From: Lotmaria passim
Lineage: Eukaryota; Euglenozoa; Kinetoplastea; Trypanosomatida; Trypanosomatidae
DNA length: 64,000 bases
Direction of reading: 5' to 3'
Assembly (NCBI GenBank): GCA_037349495.1
Contig: CP140192.1
Location: 1,318,001-1,382,000 of the forward strand
This document shows positions 23,601 through 30,300 of the stretch, piece after piece. A program made the position numbers and the translations under genes. Positions within the stretch are counted from its first letter, which is position 1. Every line of letters starts with the position of its first letter. Below the pieces are notes generated by a model. The model was not told the DNA's origin and did not search any database. It saw nothing but the letters and a program-made list of their open reading frames with translations.

Positions 23601-25920
23601 CCAGCTGAGGCGACAGCAAGAGGGGCGTAACACTTCTGATGCCGCCGTCATTGAGTCTGTCGGCGCTCAGAAGAAGTCTCTGCAAGTCATGGGCGTTGGC
23701 TCGAGAGAAGCGAACGGCATCTCGGACGACGCACCGGCAGGCGCGGCGGACGTTGTGAAACGGGAGGCGCAGGTGCTGCCGCAGCTGGCTGAGCCGCACG
23801 GCACGCTTGCGGCGCAGTCTGCGCGGCAGTCCGAGGCGCTGAAGGGCCTCGCAACGCTACCTGCAGAAAAGGTAACGCACCATCGCGACGTGCTGTCCAA
23901 GGGGCAGGACGAACTCGTCTGGGAGCACCGCTGCACAGTTTTGGCTGGCTTTGCGAAGGAGCTGGGCCGTGTCCTGAAGCTGTCGTTGCCAACGGCGACG
24001 GAAGACGAGGTCGAGCCCACCGCGCAGTCGGTGGACTTACTTCTCACTTCGCTCCCACACATCACGAGTGCTGTACTCCACGTAGTGCATGAGCTGGATC
24101 GCCACGCGGCGTCTGAGGCGAAAGGGACTGACGGGCTGGATAAAAGTGCGCCGCAAAGGCAGCCGGAGGAAGATGCTCTGCAGGCCCGGCCCAACAAGGT
24201 ACCAGTCGGCTCGAGTCCCGCCTCAGCCACAGCACTGGAGGATGCCGTTTCTGCGAGAGGGCGGCAAGAGGGTGCTGCGGCGCAGAAGACGCAACCGGCT
24301 CAAAACCAGCAGGCAGGCGAAGCGCACGGGCAACACGGCCTCCCTGAGCAGCGGTGGGGCACGGAGACAGCAGCGGAGGCTCTCGCAGCGTCGCAGGCGG
24401 CTGCCGTTGCAAAGGAGCGTGACGCGCTACAGCAACGCCTTGCAGAGGTGCATCGGCTTCTCAGCAGCGCCATGGCAGCGACACGTGCGCGGGTGGCGAT
24501 GGTGCTGGCAGAAGGCGTGCTGCCACTCAGCGCGCGCAGCGGTGGTGGCGTGGAGGCCTACGTGGAGGGAACGAGTCGCATCATTGAGCAGCTTGTATTT
24601 CACCTGGAGGAAAGCCAGGACGTCGTCATGCGACTGCGCGAGTTGCCGGAGAGGAGGGAAGAAGGAAGTCGAACAGGCACCGCGGCAGAGCGGTGTCTTG
24701 CAACGTTGTGGTCAGCTTTGCACGGGGAGCTGCTCCCGCACCTGCTGAACGACTACGACCATGACGTTGTGCAGCAGAACGACCACCATCACACCGATTC
24801 AACTGTCTCGAGCGCCTCTTCTCCTCTGTTCCACCGTGAGCACGGCGCCGTGGTAAGCGAGGACATGATCACTGCCGCGGTGGCGTCTATCCATGAGGCT
24901 GTCCGCCGCGTGCAGGGCCTGCGAGAGGACATGCACGACATCTACGCCTCGTTGCAGCGGACCTTTGGCGAATCGTGTTACACCAACAGCACCGCACCGG
25001 ACAACGGCAGCTCTGCGCGCGTTACAACCAGCACGGCAGGCGCGGTGACACGGGTGCGCGTCAGAAATGCCAGCTTAGCTGACATGGTGCACGCCACCGC
25101 GAGCTTGATCGGCAGCGTGGTGGCGGCGAAGTGCACGTCAACGATGGAGTTTCTGCAAGAGATCGAGGTCGATCTGCTTAGTCGTCCCTCACCCTTCACA
25201 AAGGTGTCCTTTGCCACGCTGCGGCCCGTGCCGTTTGCGGAGTGGCTGCAGCACATCATGGAGGACCTGCGCGCGATGCAGTTGTGCAGCGAGCGACGCC
25301 ACAATCAGCTGCGCCGACTACCCCTCTTCATGGACGCGTTGGTGGAGCTCGTGCACAGTCACGGCGGACGAGTGGACCTAGCCGCTTTCGACCAACCGGA
25401 GACTTTGGTCGCTGCGCAGCCGCAGGGCGCCACGCCCTTCACCAGCTACCCGATCTCAGCCAACGACGACTTCGCCGAGATAAATGAGCAGTGGCAGGAG
25501 TGCGAGAAGGAGGCGGTGTTGGACGGGCTGCAGGCACTGCTGGCGGCGCAAGATACGGCGCTGCAGCGGGCTACGGCGAATTTGGAAGACGTCATGGCGC
25601 AGAAACGCCAGCTCGAACTGGAGCAGGCCGAGGCGGAGAACATCGTACTGGAGCTGCGGCAGCGGGTGCAACACAAGGTGCTCGAGGATCAAAAGGTGGA
25701 GGAGAGCTTCCGGGAGCTGGACCGGCACCTGGACATGCAGGTGCGTGAACTCGCGCTGAAGTATCAGGCGGAACAGGACGGCATCGTGCATCGCTTGTCG
25801 GCAATGCGTTCCACCCTTCATGCTGTTATGGAGCCTGCGTACACGGCAGCCAACGCATCTTCCCCGTACTGGTCACCGCGAGGGTCGAAACATGGGTGCT
25901 CCACGTCTACGGCTAAGTAA
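2677..25920 (+). CDS. Giant coiled-coil protein with 58.5 tandem 78-residue repeats (FAZ1-like domain)
   Basis: A single uninterrupted frame encodes 7747 residues (more than 800 kDa). The start at 2677 is chosen because everything in frame upstream lacks ATG and reads as poly-Phe from the T-rich leader. Parts in order: a globular N-terminus (about 1-155) that looks PH-like, with strands around FIRIEDDCFTVYPSS and YYYLVLEFVRD and a closing helix FDIWKKFTDLYESA; coiled-coil segments with low-complexity linkers to about 955; the 78-residue repeats (956-5518), Ala/Glu/Arg-rich and helical with one DEPVG break each; a small globular domain (about 5570-5670, beginning RWIVVDGDVVVT) resembling a domain remembered from kinetoplastid FAZ1-type cytoskeletal proteins; then about 2000 residues of further coiled coil ending in STSTAK. 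No enzyme motif or membrane span is seen. A structural role in the flagellar attachment zone or subpellicular cytoskeleton is inferred; the exact orthologue is not recognised. Confidence 0.9.
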   Translation: MSVLDDIVDAPISITAEMWFCADSEQPTKTGAGRGAKQFIRIEDDCFTVYPSSREQTKVVASLRFRSMKLAAWFAHHPRQSLLDAKGGGAAAARRRAPAKDRPKAIYYYLVLEFVRDPAVAANAHLSKREHVVLCTEEKQDFDIWKKFTDLYESAPPLANVAENATAAEAKKAPPRVASAVAKSAAEETGGEFSSDGDDSDNYGRRAYELWRNRCVALLNDFAHLSDPSLQVQRPEDFGDADGQGSLNWDARAEAVVNAVERDMRPALKVLPHTAAEDAAHPSSSADTPATATSGACGAGRGTHIDDIRSQLSHLKVEIEQFQAAAAELGTYVEGRDLPAQSISPDTLRRYLARLPALAKEGGNAQTVTSPPPATAALEELELACRKAVSEFTDRVNSSSLALEEEPSREKAVQQERAPLPQRVELVFAVLLRELSSARDTTAKLKAALEDKTAPSAPQSTSVKLEMNELRRLLNRKELELEACQQQQFDESRRTRQLSRWFEAAVLLYADAAHDTLRSQYREYASLRNLFLNALRGDGIADSMAAADTASSVTGLSHPIGEEGRRGERVMSPRGANRLVISAAHMEAVMALEKERQAAKVKQQRLEDVITELDTFRQERDEEIANLKANFLAAKTSWARDVAVLQAKLAALQSSHPHGAVILPATPTDATGMADIMRQLKTSFAPTAVLQPGDSAESAPTSPAVNADANANADAIPESSASATAGQEALATVAAKLAFGANEANVDAGVITHRYQAFYEWALNTIVPLTATSTTDGSLLEMITGVVHAYHILLRQTSSIFEPSMSTSATDASHILSQAKDEHLLLSRLCSMIQTELLSPAAEDPQLQPTQDALEGTSEQKPDPKLSLPITRERLDEIYPFLQKISRESQLYRQLTATCNTKDLSYYIEQLQHKSAELDRELTEKAVREHLLDEAQKNANEKAGVINKNQIEFENALAALGVRAAADEPVGAAVARAAAEAAERERELRASLDAAAQREDALKAELEASRAAADERFAETDATRRELSDSVTSALAALGVRAEADEPVGAAVARAAAEAAERERELRASLDAAAQREDALKAELEASRAAADERFAETDATRRELSDSVTSALAALGVRAEADEPVGAAVARAAAEAAERERELRASLDAAAQREDALKAELEASRAAADERFAETDATRRELSDSVTSALAALGVRAEADEPVGAAVARAAAEAAERERELRASLDAAAKREDALKAELEASRAAADERFAETDATRRELSDSVTSALAALGVRAEADEPVGAAVARAAAEAAERERELRASLDAAAEREDALKAELEASRAAADERFAETDATRRELSDSVTSALAALGVRAEADEPVGAAVARAAAEAAERERELRASLDAAAKREDALKAELEASRAAADERFAETDATRRELSDSVTSALAALGVRAEADEPVGAAVARAAAEAAERERELRASLDAAAKREDALKAELEASRAAADERFAETDATRRELSDSVTSALAALGVRAEADEPVGAAVARAAAEAAERERELRASLDAAAEREDALKAELEASRAAADERFAETDATRRELSDSVTSALAALGVRAEADEPVGAAVARAAAEAAERERELRASLDAAAEREDALKAELEASRAAADERFAETDATRRELSDSVTSALAALGVRAEADEPVGAAVARAAAEAAERERELRASLDAAAKREDALKAELEASRAAADERFAETDATRRELSDSVTSALAALGVRAEADEPVGAAVARAAAEAAERERELRASLDAAAKREDALKAELEASRAAADERFAETDATRRELSDSVTSALAALGVRAEADEPVGAAVARAAAEAAERERELRASLDAAAEREDALKAELEASRAAADERFAETDATRRELSDSVTSALAALGVRAEADEPVGAAVARAAAEAAERERELRASLDAAAEREDALKAELEASRAAADERFAETDATRRELSDSVTSALAALGVRAEADEPVGAAVARAAAEAAERERELRASLDAAAKREDALKAELEASRAAADERFAETDATRRELSDSVTSALAALGVRAEADEPVGAAVARAAAEAAERERELRASLDAAAKREDALKAELEASRAAADERFAETDATRRELSDSVTSALAALGVRAEADEPVGAAVARAAAEAAERERELRASLDAAAKREDALKAELEASRAAADERFAETDATRRELSDSVTSALAALGVRAEADEPVGAAVARAAAEAAERERELRASLDAAAEREDALKAELEASRAAADERFAETDATRRELSDSVTSALAALGVRAEADEPVGAAVARAAAEAAERERELRASLDAAAKREDALKAELEASRAAADERFAETDATRRELSDSVTSALAALGVRAEADEPVGAAVARAAAEAAERERELRASLDAAAKRGDALKAELEASRAAADERFAETDATRRELSDSVTSALAALGVRAEADEPVGAAVARAAAEAAERERELRASLDAAAKREDALKAELEASRAAADERFAETDATRRELSDSVTSALAALGVRAEADEPVGAAVARAAAEAAERERELRASLDAAAKREDALKAELEASRAAADERFAETDATRRELSDSVTSALAALGVRAEADEPVGAAVARAAAEAAERERELRASLDAAAKREDALKAELEASRAAADERFAETDATRRELSDSVTSALAALGVRAEADEPVGAAVARAAAEAAERERELRASLDAAAEREDALKAELEASRAAADERFAETDATRRELSDSVTSALAALGVRAEADEPVGAAVARAAAEAAERERELRASLDAAAKREDALKAELEASRAAADERFAETDATRRELSDSVTSALAALGVRAEADEPVGAAVARAAAEAAERERELRASLDAAAKREDALKAELEASRAAADERFAETDATRRELSDSVTSALAALGVRAEADEPVGAAVARAAAEAAERERELRASLDAAAKREDALKAELEASRAAADERFAETDATRRELSDSVTSALAALGVRAEADEPVGAAVARAAAEAAERERELRASLDAAAKREDALKAELEASRAAADERFAETDATRRELSDSVTSALAALGVRAEADEPVGAAVARAAAEAAERERELRASLDAAAKREDALKAELEASRAAADERFAETDATRRELSDSVTSALAALGVRAEADEPVGAAVARAAAEAAERERELRASLDAAAKREDALKAELEASRAAADERFAETDATRRELSDSVTSALAALGVRAEADEPVGAAVARAAAEAAERERELRASLDAAAEREDALKAELEASRAAADERFAETDATRRELSDSVTSALAALGVRAEADEPVGAAVARAAAEAAERERELRASLDAAAKREDALKAELEASRAAADERFAETDATRRELSDSVTSALAALGVRAEADEPVGAAVARAAAEAAERERELRASLDAAAKREDALKAELEASRAAADERFAETDATRRELSDSVTSALAALGVRAEADEPVGAAVARAAAEAAERERELRASLDAAAKREDALKAELEASRAAADERFAETDATRRELSDSVTSALAALGVRAEADEPVGAAVARAAAEAAERERELRASLDAAAEREDALKAELEASRAAADERFAETDATRRELSDSVTSALAALGVRAEADEPVGAAVARAAAEAAERERELRASLDAAAKREDALKAELEASRAAADERFAETDATRRELSDSVTSALAALGVRAEADEPVGAAVARAAAEAAERERELRASLDAAAKREDALKAELEASRAAADERFAETDATRRELSDSVTSALAALGVRAEADEPVGAAVARAAAEAAERERELRASLDAAAKREDALKAELEASRAAADERFAETDATRRELSDSVTSALAALGVRAEADEPVGAAVARAAAEAAERERELRASLDAAAKREDALKAELEASRAAADERFAETDATRRELSDSVTSALAALGVRAEADEPVGAAVARAAAEAAERERELRASLDAAAKREDALKAELEASRAAADERFAETDATRRELSDSVTSALAALGVRAEADEPVGAAVARAAAEAAERERELRASLDAAAEREDALKAELEASRAAADERFAETDATRRELSDSVTSALAALGVRAEADEPVGAAVARAAAEAAERERELRASLDAAAKREDALKAELEASRAAADERFAETDATRRELSDSVTSALAALGVRAEADEPVGAAVARAAAEAAERERELRASLDAAAKREDALKAELEASRAAADERFAETDATRRELSDSVTSALAALGVRAEADEPVGAAVARAAAEAAERERELRASLDAAAKREDALKAELEASRAAADERFAETDATRRELSDSVTSALAALGVRAEADEPVGAAVARAAAEAAERERELRASLDAAAKREDALKAELEASRAAADERFAETDATRRELSDSVTSALAALGVRAEADEPVGAAVARAAAEAAERERELRASLDAAAKREDALKAELEASRAAADERFAETDATRRELSDSVTSALAALGVRAEADEPVGAAVARAAAEAAERERELRASLDAAAKREDALKAELEASRAAADERFAETDATRRELSDSVTSALAALGVRAEADEPVGAAVARAAAEAAERERELRASLDAAAKREDALKAELEASRAAADERFAETDATRRELSDSVTSALAALGVRAEADEPVGAAVARAAAEAAERERELRASLDAAAKREDALKAELEASRAAADERFAETDATRRELSDSVTSALAALGVRAEADEPVGAAVARAAAEAAERERELRASLDAAAKREDALKAELEASRAAADERFAETDATRRELSDSVTSALAALGVRAEADEPVGAAVARAAAEAAERERELRASLDAAAKREDALKAELEASRAAADERFAETDATRRELSDSVTSALAALGVRAEADEPVGAAVARAAAEAAERERELRASLDAAAKREDALKAELEASRAAADERFAETDATRRELSDSVTSALAALGVRAEADEPVGAAVARAAAEAAERERELRASLDAAAKREDALKAELEASRAAADERFAETDATRRELSDSVTSALAALGVRAEADEPVGAAVARAAAEAAERERELRASLDAAAKREDALKAELEASRAAADERFAETDATRRELSDSVTSALAALGVRAEADEPVGAAVARAAAEAAERERELRASLDAAAKREDALKAELEASRAAADERFAETDATRRELSDSVTSALAALGVRAEADEPVGAAVARAAAEAAERERELRASLDAAAKREDALKAELEASRAAADERFAETDATRRELSDSVTSALAALGVRAEADEPVGAAVARAAAEAAERERELRASLDAAAKREDALKAELEASRAAADERFAETDATRRELSDSVTSALAALGVRAEADEPVGAAVARAAAEAAERERELRASLDAAAKREDALKAELEASRAAADERFAETDATRRELSDSVTSALAALGVRAEADEPVGAAVARAAAEAAERERELRASLDAAAKREDALKAELEASRAAADERFAETDATRRELSDSVTSALAALGVRAEADEPVGAAVARAAAEAAERERELRASLDAGTEREKELESLLEATRNAALANHEKLRGKLDAAKEAKRQWRAVIRELEKHDERWIVVDGDVVVTSHCKVFKGDEWNVLMSTKKDELTLVFVSDAASACHVVQSSILDVVFEPDGFLVRFSVGHAGSVSAAEIDARLEEFPFNNVLDLYRHRHDSRSFEDGLLGRVTVLGNELEVVSSKLRAEEAHKEALLACITRALSELGVFGLEVDNNEGEALVEKAMEVAELQSQLQTDLAASVKREDDLVEKLRDAEKASLVQRDGEVDLKARLTTSCNIAAAYRMELAEADERLTLILTQVASSSLTLFFCDSLSVVTRLCSRLQSTPTAVCTVLDERLNELQHFRLNAEMQSREVIWRKDPRAMSALQQLHDTLADNTSVAPLPAKDASANEWHSTLISTLQLAYEEVQGGRATCLQKEVTNEALISLINQCGTSVQETRLLFGDTTSLPPPPLVEMATLTESRRQEHVLAACRALAAAAADCVGQRAELSQMLQSTLTTLRAALAGKAGATSVREGSGAAHQTVNSTSSGGPASVALLSQLPRLAQQVEQEMTELRSAAASVPGLTTAAQQRDALARRVATCCASLRRAAAARNATADCYDGEIASGNGDGSPAGVLGDEAHLSSEAAASQLSAVTNIVSCALRTYIEGTTQAIAALEDFSASERSSASPDNLPRRLLDLTDAVRLQVRQFARERGSLEEQHERERGESRRAAESSEKALSALRARCEAGEVENRNVTEELSVMQRNVSRLRRRWDAVGQIVGEFTQSVHAAATDTAAEPSTLSQDISALVARCTLLSEGDETAVESLQSRLAEVRDACQQCRSHLRRADSCVEALKEQKAESSATVALLKDRVSQLAAKLESSRALLAKMEADAAAQEEAAERAHNSTVAAHRAALAAAEAERTELASKVTASTLEVTRLTTVLHEAEQRFTSQQARVSQLQHAAQEREAEVAACLSAVGGVSTLSEAGGVVAACRQECKKQALEAAQEHDRRELVQQWATTMHCVPDEVCALRRILWASAQTLPGVPLSETAMEVQRLQRDLAEAERVLGVPASHVSVDHAATREALLQAVRRVHQLFFPPNAELGSQQTGSEPSSRNSPLPAPPMRTRATSAAAAWCASPEKLVDAVARLMESQQMLQESEEEAQRGAQLWCSVVRCACDALQSALLSAGGVQDTREHHTDDSGSHECASFSSAAPQDAKQQQSVLKALQTVTRRAVTHVTERADLLRQLRGPLQSCLPSLETSLEKLVACAVEEIEALRSASRAAVLSQRHSDDTVASLTSALQSAAAALPGDAPFLTPRALSSSTPPMGELAMSESGGDIAAGTELMHKCQAYAVECARLSTQERELCRVLGGSQANGMAKTASSSLISVTEGVTAELVHLRERVVPRLEALLRAAAVDNVVGEETADRMSVLAAEATSRARVSYVLPLRDLREQYQDLFSQTRSQEHLLTQRSDQLRRQQEGRNTSDAAVIESVGAQKKSLQVMGVGSREANGISDDAPAGAADVVKREAQVLPQLAEPHGTLAAQSARQSEALKGLATLPAEKVTHHRDVLSKGQDELVWEHRCTVLAGFAKELGRVLKLSLPTATEDEVEPTAQSVDLLLTSLPHITSAVLHVVHELDRHAASEAKGTDGLDKSAPQRQPEEDALQARPNKVPVGSSPASATALEDAVSARGRQEGAAAQKTQPAQNQQAGEAHGQHGLPEQRWGTETAAEALAASQAAAVAKERDALQQRLAEVHRLLSSAMAATRARVAMVLAEGVLPLSARSGGGVEAYVEGTSRIIEQLVFHLEESQDVVMRLRELPERREEGSRTGTAAERCLATLWSALHGELLPHLLNDYDHDVVQQNDHHHTDSTVSSASSPLFHREHGAVVSEDMITAAVASIHEAVRRVQGLREDMHDIYASLQRTFGESCYTNSTAPDNGSSARVTTSTAGAVTRVRVRNASLADMVHATASLIGSVVAAKCTSTMEFLQEIEVDLLSRPSPFTKVSFATLRPVPFAEWLQHIMEDLRAMQLCSERRHNQLRRLPLFMDALVELVHSHGGRVDLAAFDQPETLVAAQPQGATPFTSYPISANDDFAEINEQWQECEKEAVLDGLQALLAAQDTALQRATANLEDVMAQKRQLELEQAEAENIVLELRQRVQHKVLEDQKVEESFRELDRHLDMQVRELALKYQAEQDGIVHRLSAMRSTLHAVMEPAYTAANASSPYWSPRGSKHGCSTSTAK
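5542..19230 (+). repeat. Tandem array: 58 complete 234-bp units plus a half unit
   Basis: Unit starts fall exactly every 234 bases from 5542 to 19114 (13572 = 58 x 234). A 59th copy matches for about 117 bases, then diverges. Each unit encodes 78 residues, starting ALAALGVRAEADEPVG and ending RRELSDSVTS. The units are nearly identical at DNA level. By eye only two sites vary repeatedly: unit base 124 (codon CAG, AAG or GAG, giving Gln, Lys or Glu) and unit base 186 (TTC or TTT, silent). Unit 1 carries three extra differences and unit 19 one (A to G at 9884, Glu to Gly). Every unit contains a GCGGCCGC octamer. Such identity implies recent amplification or continuing homogenisation. The copy number depends on assembly accuracy. 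Confidence 0.98.
19381..19690 (+). other. Globular FAZ1-like conserved domain within the giant protein
   Basis: Immediately after the repeats, residues about 5569-5670 switch from helical repeat to a mixed alpha/beta composition. The pattern is WIVVDGDVVV, then VFKGDEWNVLM, ELTLVFVSDAASACHV, then a strand LVRFSV, then EIDARLEEFPFNNVLDLY. This layout recalls a small domain shared by kinetoplastid cytoskeletal proteins including FAZ1. The assignment is from memory and needs a profile search. The underlying DNA is also less GC-rich than the repeats. Confidence 0.45.
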
Positions 25921-27358
25921 CTCCGCGAAACGGATCATTAAAAGGGACAAATCGTGTGCTTTTCTTTTTTCCTTGTGTGATTGAAAACAGCTGTATTGCA
26001 ATAAAGTGACTTGCTGTTGTGCTCTTGCGTTGAAACATGCCCAAAAGCGCCAGTTTTTCTGACAGGCTGTTGCAACACCTTTTTCTTTCTTTACACCTCG
26101 TTGGCATGCTAATGTCGCACCCAGTTGCTGTTGCGCTTTTTCAGATATTCTTTCACGTCTTTCCGTGGGATCAACAAGGAAAGATCGAAAAAAAAAAAAA
26201 ACAAGAAAGGACACTCCTTCGTTCACTCCTCAGCCTTCTTGTGCGCCTCACGCTGTTTTTCTCCTCTTCCACCCTCTTCCCTTCTTTTTTCACGACTCCA
26301 CTTTCCCGTTACTCTTCTTCTTCCTCCTTTTTTTTTTCTTGTGTCTTCTCGTTGGAGGAGAAATACAACTGTTTCGGATAAGCTGCAGTTTTTCTCTTTG
26401 AATTTCTCAAGTTGAAGCAGCAACTTGTCATTGTGCGACCAGAGAGAAAGGCTCTGTCTTCCTCATTGTTCACATACAAAAACGGTTATTGCCGTTTCCT
26501 AGGCTTAAAAAACAAAAAGCAAATCAACTAGTTGTGTCGGCGCGCATCTCTGTACGCACACGCACTCATTCGAAACCCTGATTAATCTATATGTTTGTCA
26601 CCTGTTGAAGAAGCACAAGAGTTTGAAATAGACGAGGTGAAGTTGCTTTCCTGATTCTCCACCACTTCCAAAGAGCAAAAGAAAAAGAGCTCACTGTGGG
26701 GCGTTCTTATTGCTCAAGAGAGATAGTAAGAGTCACTTTCTCATCCTGCATGCTAGCGTTTTTTTTTTTTTGTTACAACACCCACATACCTACTACATCA
26801 AACGATCTCCTGAAGGGGGCTACTGCATTCAAAAAGGAAAGCAATTTCAAGCAAAAAACAAATCGTTTTTTTTTTTCCGGATACGCCGTAACTCCGTTTG
26901 CCAGCTTTCGCGCTGTGTTTTTCTTTTATTCAGTTTTTTTTTTTCTTTAAAGATCCACTGTCGTTAATAATAGGAAGAAAGGGGGAAAAAAAAAACGGTC
27001 TGTAAACGTTGTGGTATCTTTCGCTTCTTCTTTGTCTTCTATTGCTTTAACTATTGATTTTATTACTCAGTCGCAAGGGGACAGTTCGGCAGAAGCGAAG
27101 TGTCCGTGTGTATGTGTGCATGTGTGAGTGGGTCGTGTGACAGCTGCTGTACAACGGCTTCGATAGTTATTGTTCCGTACTGGTACCACGACTACACACA
27201 GACACACACACAGAAACACAAACACACATACACACACCTTCAGCACAACTGAAACTGGGAAATCCCTATTCGTACCTCCGGACGGTGGAGAGGAGGAAGG
27301 AGAAATAGAAAAAGTGAGGACGGCGGCTGCAGAAATCTCTTTCTTCTGCAATTTCGTC
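25921..27358 (+). other. Intergenic spacer between the giant gene and the GH65 gene
   Basis: The spacer is A/T-rich, with T runs near 26328, 26760, 26867 and 26934 and A runs near 26188 and 26986. The last 290 bases are purine- and CA-rich and probably form the 5' UTR of the GH65 gene. Open frames of 60-117 codons here are low-complexity Phe/Ser/Lys translations and are not called. Confidence 0.65.
27022..27070 (+). promoter_or_regulatory. Candidate spliced-leader acceptor for the GH65-like gene
   Basis: A pyrimidine-rich stretch (CTTCTTCTTTGTCTTCTATTG and following T-rich bases) ends in ACTCAG with AG at 27069-27070. It would give a leader of about 288 nt carrying two upstream reading frames (27112-27252 and 27120-27140) and a CA-rich segment at 27195-27236. 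Earlier acceptors near 26932 and 26952 are alternatives. Confidence 0.45.
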
Positions 27359-30300
27359 ATGACAGCCAAGTCTTCAGATAACGCGTCGGGCAACGAGTCC
27401 TTCGGACGGTGCCCGGATGCCCCGGTCAAGGTGGATCGCTGGGAGCTGCGTGAGGAGACGCTTCCCGTTGATCAACAGGCGCTTGTGAGTGAGACACTCT
27501 TCTCCGTCGGCAACGGCCTCGTCGGTGTACGCGGCTACGCAGAGGAGACGGAGGCGGGGCAGAACCGCCACGAGCGCAACGAGCGCTATAGCAGCCGCTA
27601 CCGCGCCTACAACTCGCACAAGCGCGATAGCAGCTCCAACGAGGGCAAGGGGAAATCCAATTCGATGAAAGCGAGCAGCTCTTTCTCTGGCTCGCGGGCT
27701 GTCAGCGTAACCGGTAGCGCCGCCGCCAGCACAACAGCGCAGCGCGGCGTGTACTTCTCCGGCTTCTACGAGCAGCGTCCCCTCATGCACCCGCGCTCCT
27801 TCTCCGTCGGCATCTCGACCAAGGAGGGCTATCGCCTGCGCGCGCCAGACGCGTTTTGCGTGGACGCCTTCCTTAGTGGTGAGCACATCAGCGCCGCACG
27901 CGGGCCCACCCGTAGCCACACCCGCCGCCTGGACCTGCGCAGCGGCGAGGTGCATCGCAAGTTTGTATGGTACTCGAATCAGCAGCATCGTGAGGTCACC
28001 ATCGAAACCCGCCGCTTCGTCTCCGCGGCGCGCAAGAACATCTCCGTCATGCACTACAAGATGAGCGTGAAGAACGCCGTGAACACCGACGTTCGGCTCA
28101 TCTCCCGCACCTTTCTCTCGGCCGCCGAGTACGACGTGGAGACGATGTTCACGCAATCGAGCATGCAGGACTCGCTGAGCGTCGTTTTTGTGCGCACACG
28201 CAACAGTTGTCGTCACCTTGTTGTGGCCTCGGTCGAGACGTGCTCGTCGTGCCAGTACACACCCGGCATGCAGAACTTTCCTTCGATGGACAGCGTCTCA
28301 CCAACGCAGGGCAACGAGCCGAACTTCGCGTCGTCGCCGGCGGTGGGGGGCGCGTCATCAACGGCCTCCCCGGCTAGCGGGGCAGTCGCGGCGTCCACCA
28401 CGTTGACGCCGAGCAACCGGGAGACGGAATGGGGCACGGAGACGTCCTATACGAGCTGCATCTCCGACGGCGTCACCATTGAAATTGTCAAGGTCATCGG
28501 TCACTTCGGCGACGAGGATGCGACGATGGAAGAGTTGATGGACGTGGCGACGCACCAAACCCGCGAGGCCGCCGCGCTCGGCTACGAAGGGCTCCTGGCG
28601 GAGCACCGCTACGTCATGAACAACTTCTGGGAGACGGCTGACGTGCGGGTGGAGCCGAACGCGGCGGTGCAGGGTGCCTTCCGCTTCAACATTCTGCAAA
28701 CTTACATGTCCGCGAGTGGGTCGCCGTACTACTGCTTCCCGACGCGCGGGCTGACGGGTGACATGTTGCTCGGCGTGCAGCAGTGGGACGTCGACGCCCT
28801 CATCGTGCCCTTCCTCGCCCACGCCTGCCCGGAAAAGGCACGCGCACTGCTGGAGTTTCGCATCCGGACTATGAACGAGGCACGCGACATCGCGGCGGAC
28901 CTGTCGCTACCCCGCGGCGCGCTCTTCCCTTTCCGCACCGTGACAGGCGAGAAGAACCCAACGCCGTACTGCGGTGCTTTTCTCTTTGTCAACGCCGTCA
29001 TCGTGTACGCGCTGCGCGAGTACGTGACGACGACGAACGACACAAGCATTCTCGTGCAGGGCGGCGCGGAGCTGGTCTTCACCACCGCGCTAGTGTGGCT
29101 GCAGTGGGGCTCGTGGGAGAAGGGCTGGTTCCACCTGCGCTCCGTCTCTGGTCCCGACACGTACAACGACGTCGCCGACAACAACTACTTCACGAACTTG
29201 ATGGCGCAGATGCACCTGCAGTGGGCGGTGCAGATGGCGATCATGCTGCGTCAGGAGAACCCGGAGATGTGGCGGGAAATCATGGGCCGCGCCCAGATGA
29301 CGGAGAACGACATCATCGCCATGGATCACGCGGCGGCAAAGATGGTGCTGCCCTTCGACGGCAACCGCAGGATCCACCCGATGGACCAGTCGTTCCTGCG
29401 CAAGAAGCACTGGAACCTATCCTCGCTCAAGGACAACACCGAAGGCGCGCTGCACACGCTCTACCACCCCACGGTGATTTACCGCCACCAGGTGTGCCGC
29501 ATCCCGGACGTGCTGCTGGCAATTATGCTGGCCCCCGACAAGTTCTCCCGCGACGAGGCCAAGGCGGACTTCACCTTCTACGAGGCCGTGACGGCGCCGG
29601 ACTCGGCCATGCGGCTCGCCATCTTCAGCGTCGTCGCCTCCACGCTGCGGCTATCGAACAAGGCGATGAGCTACTTCCACGACGCGCTCTTCGTCGACAT
29701 CGACAACCTGATCGGCAACTCCGGCGGCGGCTTGCATTCCACCGCGGCGGCCGGGTCGTGGTTCTCCATGGCGGCGGGCATCTGTGGCCTGCGGGTGGTG
29801 CAGGGGGTACTACACTTCAATCCGGTGCTAAACGAGGGCATGGAGGAGTTCGAGTTTCATGCCCGCCACCGCGGGTGTCTCGTGCGGGTGCACGTCACGC
29901 AGCGCCTCGTCACCTACACGCTGGTGCGGGCGCCTGAAGGTGTGACGGACCTGATGCTGGTGCACGCCGGCGCCAACCGCATCACCCTGCGTCCGGGCCA
30001 CCCCGAGACGGTGCGCCTCTTCCACGAGGTGCGCGTCTTCGACTTCGACTGCATCATCTTCGAGCTGGACAGCGTGGTCGGCGACATCGAGGGCGTGCAT
30101 TACCATGCCTGGACACAGACGCTTGAGGAGTACTTCCACCAGCACGACTTCGCCGACTTCACCATGACGAAGGAGCTGTACTTGGCCTACCTCTGCCACG
30201 TGAAGCCATTCTATGGACTGAACGAGATCTTCAAGAAGTACAACCAGCCTCTGCTCCCGGCTGGTGAGCCGACCGACACGGTCGAGTCGAACACCCTCTA

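Noticed and set aside
27170-27358. N-terminal extension of the GH65-like protein
   Set aside because: No in-frame ATG, and the His/Thr-rich translation comes from a CA-repeat leader.
28783-29937. A 384-codon frame on the same strand inside the GH65 gene
   Set aside because: It overlaps conserved GH65 motifs in another register and translates to Arg/Pro/Gly-rich sequence typical of shadows in GC-rich genes.
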